This document shows, one piece after another, positions 56,726 to 64,000 of a stretch of DNA of 64,000 nucleotides. The notes beneath the pieces were generated by a model that was given only the letters and a program-made list of their open reading frames with translations, made no database searches and was not told the origin of the DNA. The DNA comes from Forficula auricularia (taxonomy: Eukaryota > Arthropoda > Insecta > Dermaptera > Forficulidae). The translations under genes were made by a program, and so were the position numbers. The first letter of the stretch is position 1; each line of letters opens with the position of its first letter. Location of the stretch: NCBI GenBank assembly GCA_024734495.1, contig JALMQS010000187.1, positions 2,533,933 through 2,597,932 on the forward strand, written 5' to 3'.

Positions 56726-58220
56726 CGCTCGGTGGCTCCAGATACTTATTTTATTATAAGGTTAAGAAAAAAACATAAAAGTAGTTATATGTCAAATATG
56801 CTATAAGAATTTTAATTAGGTAGGGGATCCAAATATATTGCTTAAAAAATATTTTTAAAACGCGGTTTGTTATCTGCAAATTAGAATGATTTGAACAACG
56901 TTTTGATCTAGAGAAAATTTCGCACAAAGAAGCAACTTATTGATAAAATTTATTTACCGAGTTTCAAATTATTAGCTCATATATATGATTGAAGAACTTC
57001 CAAATTCAATATTTTTTCTTTGGTAAAATTTCCTGAATCTAATATCTTGTGATTAAATTCAAAACTCCGATAAATCTTTTTCTGATTTTTTGCTTTATTC
57101 AGCTTAAAATTTTGAGGTTAGAAAACTTATAAAATGAAATAAATTCTTTGGATTAGATATATTCTATTATACTAACATTTATACAAACTTTTTTTCTCAT
57201 GATTTGCAGACATGCACGACGGACACAGGCGGAGATTATTTTTAAAACTATTTTACTTCGAATTTCCCACATTTCTAAATACAAATATGGGAGTAAAAAT
57301 GAATTTTGAATAAATTCAATAATCCAGTACCCCACAGCTCGCAGAACGAACCAGGTAGCTATCTAATAATAAAAAAAATTTAAGGCTAAAATCATTAATT
57401 AATTCAATCATATTTAAAAAGATTTTGCTTTGCCGAGAGAGCAGAGTTGTTGATTATTATAATCATTATATACACGAATATGCATAATACTTATGTTGAT
57501 TTGAATCAATCAGAGAACAGCATCAGTGATTACTCTTTATGAATTAAATTTAGACTTGTATAAAACTAGCCCTAAGAAAAAAAGAAATATATTCGAATTA
57601 AACCCGTACTGGTTGATCTTAAAATAATTATAGCCTTAGTGGGTAAAGATAGAAACAACAGTGTATACTTAGATATCTTATCAATCATTAAAGGAAAAAA
57701 GTTTATTAAGGTGAATTTTAATCAAGAAATCGAATTAGCGATGAGATGATAGCATCGTGGAGAGTCGAAAGACGCTAAATCAAAGGGCCTGAATGAGAAA
57801 GGGGATTGGAGAGGTGGAGAGAAACTCTCAGCCCTTGCAATTAAAGCTCTAACTACGTGTGGGGAATGAATTATAGAGGTAATGGTCAAAAGTCCCTTCT
57901 CTCAATTAACTAGAAATATAGGTATGTCCGTTATGGCAGAACATCTCAAGAGAAAACGAATAAATATTTGCGCCTAACAAAAGGTGACATCAAATTTATT
58001 TAATTTGCATTGGATACCTTATATCATTTTTTTAATGAAAAAATACGTGATGTGGCTATTTCATGACATTACCATACTCTTCTTGTATATTAGAATGAAA
58101 TAAAAAATCAAATTGTTTTTTACTCAATTCTGTCACAGAGTTCTAAAGAAATGTCCATGTTTTCAATAAAATGAGAGTTTGTCTGCTTTCAATGGTGCTA
58201 AACAGAAACTAACAGATATC
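56726..58220. other. AT-rich; GC-richer block at 57,720-57,960
   Basis: The block (gcatcgtggagagtcgaaag, ggggattggagaggtggaga) has no long frame and no repeat similarity. Candidate host noncoding DNA. Confidence 0.35.
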
Positions 58221-58395
58221 TTATAATTAAGGGAGTTTTTTGTTGAGTTTCACAGAAATGAAAGATTTAAAAAAGTTATTATGAACCTCAATATATTTCA
58301 TGTTGTTAACCCATTTTCAGGAGTACATAGACAAAATAACAAACAAAATTCTTTCATTTCTGTGAAATTCAACGAAAAACTCCCTTAATTATAAT
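58221..58395. repeat. 175-bp foldback, MITE-like
   Basis: Arms of about 44 bp, TTATAATTAAGGGAGTTTTT at the left end and its complement at the right, with few mismatches. No clear duplication. Confidence 0.75.
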
Positions 58396-58914
58396 TTATA
58401 TAATGTTTTTCTTTAAATTAAGTGACATCTGCCTGATATTTTCTAAGTCATTGTTTGAGTACGGGTTCTTCTTCTTCGTGCCATGTCCACCAAGAATGTT
58501 AGCCACTAGATCTATAATCTGTACCTTGTCCAATGTCCACTCATCGAACGATTTGATCTAAAAAGCTGAAATTTGAAAATAGTGTAGTTTTTCAATAAAA
58601 ACTTGATTGTCAAATTTCAGCTTATTAGCTAATGCATCTCCATATAAGAATTCAATTTATCTGATTTTCTGCATATTAACAGTATATTCTGAAACTAGAA
58701 ATATGTAATTGATGTTTTCAATTAAAAATAGGTATATAGAAACATTTTGACAACAGAAAAAACTTCTACGTTCTTCTGTTCTTTTATTTAATTTATCATG
58801 ATGAACACACTGATCAAACTCAAATATTGCCAGATGTAACGTGACATCTAATAATAATGACCATCTTATTGATTTCTTCTGGGGAGATGGCCCAGCCAAA
58901 CACTTTTTCCAGCG
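58396..58914. other. AT-rich with small stem-loop
   Basis: aagctgaaatttgaaaa (58,561-58,577) can pair with caaatttcagctt (58,614-58,626). Nothing else supported. Confidence 0.35.
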
Positions 58915-59215
58915 TTGATCTATTTATTTAATATTTTACCCAGTAACATATATTCCCAGTCAAATAAATATTTATTTATTTTTCTTAACCATGGCGGTTT
59001 TCTGCCTATTTATTTATTTATTTATTTTTATTCATTTACTACAGGAACTTCCTGTCTACTTATTTATTTGAATATTTTTAAACCCAGTGACATATTCTAT
59101 TTATTTTTTTGTTTTATTTAATTTATTATTTATTTATTTATTCTTCCCAGTGAATTTATTTATTTATTTTTATTGTTTGGACGACGTGCGGTATTCCCTT
59201 TTTTATTTGTATTAT
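58915..59215. repeat. degenerate (TTTA)n repeat tract
   Basis: Dominated by TATT/TTTA units with a recurring 'cccagtgacatatt' word. The overlapping Phe/Tyr/Ile-rich frames here are by-products of the simple repeat. Confidence 0.8.
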
Positions 59216-61028
59216 TATTATTATTTTATTCTTGGTCGCAGGATACTAAGGTTTCACACCGTTCTGCTGTGGCCACACCCTGAGCCACTCAACCGGATAC
59301 TGAGTGGGAGGATCGGAGGGCTATAAGGGGAGATGTGGAGGCCCTATTATTATTATTGCTAATAGACTAATTGTTATATTATTTTCAACCTATTTTTTTA
59401 AATCCGACGTTTCGATAATGATCTTTATAACCCCTGAAAAAGGAAGTGAGATCCTTCAAAACATAGGTTTTATCAAAGATTAAAAACGCCATTACAGTAA
59501 AATTGTGATTTTAAAAGGGAATCAATGAAGGTAACCTCTGCATCATTGATTTTCTCTTAAAATCAACAACACTGTTATTCACGGCAATAAAATATTTTCA
59601 AAATAAATTGAGTTTTTTCAATGTTCTGAGAAGCAGATAGCACATTCAATCCCATTTATTGTTCATTATTTTTATTTTTTAAATTTTTTCCAGTGCTAGA
59701 TATTTTAAGTCAAAAGTTCAAAAAAAGATTTCTTAATGAATCCCTATGTCATAGAAGTAATATCTTCTCCAAATTTCATGGTTTTATGACCATTGGTTTG
59801 GGCTATTTTGATGATGTGTGAGTGAGTGTACCAATACCCCCATTTCTCCTGGTTAATATATTGATATTTGACACTGTAGGGTAGGCTTTGCTGAAGGAGA
59901 AAATGACTCTCGGTTGCATACCCTATAGGCTACAATGTATAGTCTTCGGTAATCAATTATAGGTAAAAAATAATTAATTTTAATTAAATAGTATCTTAAA
60001 TTTCATTTATATTTCTAAATGATTACCCGACATCCCTGTCTTTTAAGGGTTTGATAGAAACGTTTCAAATTTTAAGGGTGTTCTAAATCTAAAGAATCTA
60101 CTTTTGAATAATTTAAAGAAATTTTAGTTAATTCTCGGTATTTTGAGAGAGTTTCTCAACATGGTTAATTTCTTTCTCAATGTTCCCTTTAGAAACTAGA
60201 TTAAAATACAAGCTTCGTGATATGAAAGTTAAATTCTTCCTTTTATTTTTTCTCCTCTTCTACCCGCTTCCGCTCTTATTTTTCGCTCTTTGTCTTTTAC
60301 ACTCGCCTTCTATATAAAAAAGTGATTTCAATGGATAAAAAAAAAAACTTGGGTAATAATAACTTTTAAAGTGTCAAACCTTTATTTAATTCGAGAGCAT
60401 TTTTTTAATGAAAAATTTCCCTTTCTGAAAGGCGTGAATTAAGAACAGAGTGATCCAGGGCCACCACTTAAACGACTGCTGGCTTTGAAAGGCTCAAAAA
60501 GTTAAAAAATCAAAAAAGACTAAAGAGAAAATAAAAAAATGTATTTTCATAAATCTATAATTAAAGTAGATATGCGACTGATAAAAAGCTTCAAAAGAGA
60601 TAGCAAATAACAAACAATATGAAACTACTTGTATACTGTTATTTCTACATCCCCTCCCTATATACCATATATCAGAAGGGTAGTATTCACTTAGGGAAAT
60701 AAGCTCACAATCTGGGTCAATGGAGGAACATTTTAGTTCACCTTCAACACAACGTCAAAGTGTAATTTCATTAATACTTCTATATTAAGAATCTTAAGTG
60801 AGACCTTGGTATTCAAATTGATGAACGGGAAAACTTTTTCGGAATGGACCACTCATGGGGATGAAATTTCCTAGTTTAAACAAGTTTTAATAAAAATTTA
60901 AATTAAATATTCGATCAAGCAACCACTTGGTAATAAATAAAACTTAGCGAACGAGGTGTTGTTGAGAGTGAAACATTTTTGAATTATGAGTTTGAATTTG
61001 GAGTTCGTGGTAGTTTCATAGTAAGGAA
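59216..61028. other. AT-rich with one CGAAACGTCGG fragment
   Basis: 59,385-59,445 (minus: gatcattatcgaaacgtcgg) resembles the foldback cores. The rest has no supported gene. Confidence 0.4.
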
Positions 61029-61221
61029 ATGGATAAAATTACAATTTGAGTTAAAACATTTAGATTTATATCTCGATATATTATATTTTGGGTGATTAGC
61101 CCATCATCAGGAGTTTTACTGTCTCTGTAAAATTCCTGATGTTGGCCAAATCACGCAAAATATATCGAGATATAAATCTAAATGTTTTAACTAAAATTAT
61201 AATTTTATCAGTTTCCTTAGT
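61029..61221. repeat. foldback with CTGATGA core
   Basis: Arms of about 80-95 bp (ataaaattacaatttgagtt on the left). The centre of the left arm holds CTGATGATGGGC...CCCAAAA on the minus strand (CTGATGA at 61,104-61,110), related to the 15.0-kb unit; the right arm core has eroded. Confidence 0.7.
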
Positions 61222-61261
61222 TTAAAACGCTTCAACTCCAACTTTAAACTCCATTTGGTAA

Positions 61262-61418
61262 TAGTGGTATCATGGTGCCATAACGCGCCCGAAGGCCGTT
61301 CCGAGACACTTGTTTTGGAACATATATTTTCAAAATTTTCCGGGGAGGACTCCCGGATCCTCCAGACCCTCTGGAATTTCAGGATTCCTGCAATGCTAAA
61401 TTTTCGATGACACCACTG
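61262..61418. mobile_element. short hAT-like element
   Basis: Inverted ends TAGTGGTATCATGG and complement of CAGTGGTGTCATCG around a GC-rich centre (ttccggggaggactcccgga). No matching flanking 8-mers. Confidence 0.45.
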
Positions 61419-62945
61419 GAAAGGGGAAATATGGTCGGATAAGTTCTTGAGAATGCCTCCAGAAAAAGGTGTCGAAACGTCACGTCGTGTATTCTGAAAA
61501 ATCTTTCATTAAAAATGTGCATTCAAGTTGGTTTTAGCAGAAACTTCTCTTTCGATAAACAACTCATCTAACAATGCATTATGAAATCATTAGGTAAATC
61601 TGCAAATATTTGAACAAATATATAAGCAAATTTACAAATATGCATTTATACCAATAAGTACATTGTTAAGAGAGTGGGGTAGCTATGCTATCTTTGACAC
61701 CATCACCAATTCTTTGGATGCGACCCCTTCCCAAACCCTTATACCTTGTATTTTATATATTATATTATATTTAAAAATATTTTTTGCCTTGTGTCTGCTC
61801 TGCAACCCTTATTTTGTCTTTTTAGCCTGAGGGCTTTTGAATGAAAAAAAACCAAAAAAAATCATAAAAATAATCAAATTGTTATATAGAAAAATTTCAA
61901 ACGATAATGATCTAAAATTTAACTTAAAAGCTTATTTTAATTTGTTGCATATTTTCACCATTTTTTTAGCTTTCTAGCTCGAACCATTTGGGGATAAAAA
62001 ATAACCATATCACATAAATTTTCAGAAATCTTAAGATTTTTAATTTTTTTTTTTTTTTATTTTTCTACATATGACAAGTTTAAATCAAATTCTTGGATTT
62101 TTCTGTTTACTAGAATTTCCCATCTCCCAATGTCCGAGGTAAAATATTCCTTCCTCAAAAAAGACAGGTATTAATTTGATCATTCTATTCGTTGTGGCCC
62201 CCATCTGAGAAGTATATATAATGCATATGTTCATCAAAAGGACCTTATTAAGAATTATTATTCGAAAATAATTCGTTAAGATCTTATAATCTTTCCTTTT
62301 GATTTTAAGTCAAGGGTTTTACTTAAACTAGTTGATTGTTTGTTAGTTTTGCTGGAGGGTTAGTCATGCGTCTCAAAGTTTTGCAACGTTAAAGTTAGGG
62401 GTCAGTAAGTAAAGAAATGGAACTTCAGGATTTGACCTGAGGCCCAACGCATCCTGACCTTTTCATAGCTTGAAACTAAATGCGTACTTCAATGTTTTAC
62501 TGTTTTATTGAAAAAACATAAATTAATGGAATTGAAACTAGAAAAGTTTAAATTACCGACTTATTAAAATTTCTTAAGAAATAACAAAAGATTGTCTGCT
62601 CTCATTGGTAATTTAAACTTTTATTTTCAACTCGGAAACTCCATGTTGTCCTTCGAGTTTTGAAGAAATTCAAAATTAGAGACACTTATTAATTTTTATT
62701 TAAATTATATCACAAAATTTGCGAAATTTAACATATACAAATTAAATCACGTATTATATACATATTATATTCTTGGAGGAAATTTTGATTCACATTCAAT
62801 TATTCTTTTTAGTTGAGTAAATATTTAAGAATTCTTAAAAAAAAATTTACATTTTATTAATAACATTGTTTATCGTATGTATAAAAAAGAAAAATTTTAA
62901 ACTAAATCTGAGTTTTTACCATGATATACTTATATATACTTTATA
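61419..62945. other. dispersed-repeat fragment then AT-rich DNA
   Basis: 61,455-61,575 shares the CGAAACGTCac to cgataaacaactcat segment with 1,005-1,105. Beyond it, nothing supported. Confidence 0.45.
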
Positions 62946-62985
62946 CACTGGCCGTCAAAAAATAAAACGCCACATTTATGTTTTT
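62946..62985 (+). mobile_element. Tc1/mariner-like terminal repeat, partner not found
   Basis: TA followed by CACTGGCCGTCAAAAAATAA and aaacgccac resembles a Tc1/mariner terminus. No opposite end in the window. Confidence 0.3.
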
Positions 62986-64000
62986 CGAATTTTATTTTAA
63001 TAAGATATATTTTTGAGCATAAATAATACTTTAATATCATTTTCATATTTCGTCCAAATTGAAGAAATAAAAAATTAAATTCTAATATTTTTCCCTCCTC
63101 TCCTTTTCTTAACCCTGTGTATTTTTTAGGATAATTTTTGGATATTCTAAAGAGTAACTATACAAAATTTGGCTTCAAAAATGCAAAGGGCAGTGAATTT
63201 TATCATTTTGTCTACACGTTCGTTTCACCCATTTTGGATTTTCGAGTTTGCCCGATACTTTTGCAGTGTCCTAAAGAGCAAGTGTGCAAAATAGACAAAT
63301 GCTTTAATTTTTTTTTATGTTCACCCATTTTAATTAGCTAATTTTTAGTTCAAGAGTTTCCCAAAAAGATAGCAAACTTTAACCCAAGGTTAAGCTGCTG
63401 CTTCTTTTTAAAATATTTTTTTAATTTCTTGATTTAAAATTATGCATTATCCCAAATTAAACTTTTTTGATAGTAGCTTTAGTTTTATACATTTTTCCTT
63501 GAGTTCAATTCTTAGATATTTGTTCGTAATTTTCAAAATATAGAAAATTAGAACTAAATCTATTCAATTAGTGAACAGACCGAGAGAAGATAACTAAATA
63601 AATAATCAAATACCAACATAACAATATACAATTTGTAATCAGAAAAGGTTTATTTCCAATTTCGAGCTAACCATATTTACCTATATATAAACGAGTATTC
63701 CACGGGCTGGTTTACCCGGTCCTCGAATAACTTTTGCCGCCCATTAATATGGAAAACGAGCTTCATATATTCCGTATAATTATCAGTTATAAAAGGAATT
63801 CTTGTTGTTTGTTTATAATTATTATGTACTCTTTAACTGCTTAATTTAAATTAAAACATAATTTCTTTTATTGTACCTTAATTCTAATAAAGTTTTAATG
63901 AGGTTTAAGAGTTTAAATAGACGCGGTTGGTCATTTTTTGTTATTAACGTGACATCAGATGCGACACGTAATTAGTGGGTTAGTTGTTACTTGTTTACTC
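62986..64000. other. AT-rich stretch without gene
   Basis: The 67-codon frame at 63,138-63,341 has no recognisable motif. The last 100 bases are somewhat more complex but contain nothing I can identify. Confidence 0.4.

Noticed and set aside
56554..56778. Gly/Arg/Trp-rich overlapping frames
   Set aside because: Produced by runs of G in two frames at once, a composition effect.
58915..59326. Frames rich in Phe, Tyr, Leu and Ile that look like membrane proteins
   Set aside because: Translation of a degenerate TTTA repeat.
1..64000. CRISPR arrays, bacterial promoters, operons or terminators
   Set aside because: No regularly spaced repeats with unique spacers, no ribosome-binding-site-led gene clusters, and the content is clearly eukaryotic mobile DNA.

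Overview
This window is strongly AT-rich eukaryotic DNA with no host protein-coding gene that I can support. The retroelements are of types common in arthropods: an RTE-like LINE tail, an insect-type LINE C-terminus, jockey/CR1-like LINE 3' ends, tRNA-derived SINEs, Helitrons, and hAT, pogo and mariner-like elements. An arthropod, most likely an insect, is the best reading. I cannot name the species. The DNA is probably intergenic or a very large intron. All recognisable coding sequence belongs to transposable elements, and nearly all of it is broken.

Layout. 0-9 kb holds a candidate noncoding exon (639-792), an 860-bp hAT-like element, a minus-strand LINE relic, a tRNA-derived SINE with target duplication, a 259-bp hAT-like MITE with a perfect 8-bp duplication, a 26-bp perfect hairpin with a 119-bp direct repeat, a pogo/Tigger-like MITE, and the first copy of a recurring repeat here called REP-1. 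11.9-20.4 kb holds an RTE fragment with a 13-bp target duplication, a GGTGAACC MITE, a foldback with hammerhead-like cores, a 546-bp Helitron, and a 1.7-kb gag-only LTR retroelement flanked by two near-identical 165-bp direct repeats. 22.4-29.3 kb holds a long inverted-repeat element enclosing a broken helix-turn-helix transposase fragment, two foldbacks, a second GGTGAACC MITE with an 8-bp duplication, a mariner-like element with a SINE inside it, and REP-1 again. 30-44.4 kb is dominated by hAT-like elements: a two-part composite present twice (one copy bounded by ATTTAATA), a 252-bp MITE whose empty site is preserved in the other copy, and several single elements. It also has two LINE 3' ends that share a three-helix RNA fold. 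45-64 kb holds a Helitron remnant, large foldbacks, and a roughly 3-kb nest: a hAT element interrupted by another hAT that carries a BED zinc-finger exon, and by two palindromes.

Functionally there is no operon or pathway. The content is layers of mobile DNA whose order can be read from nesting and target duplications. Autonomous enzymes are missing, so most elements would depend on proteins made elsewhere in the genome. A few GC-richer, apparently single-copy islands (about 0.64, 7.85, 10.1, 37.1, 46.2, 55.3 and 57.8 kb) are the only candidates for host exons or conserved regulatory DNA.
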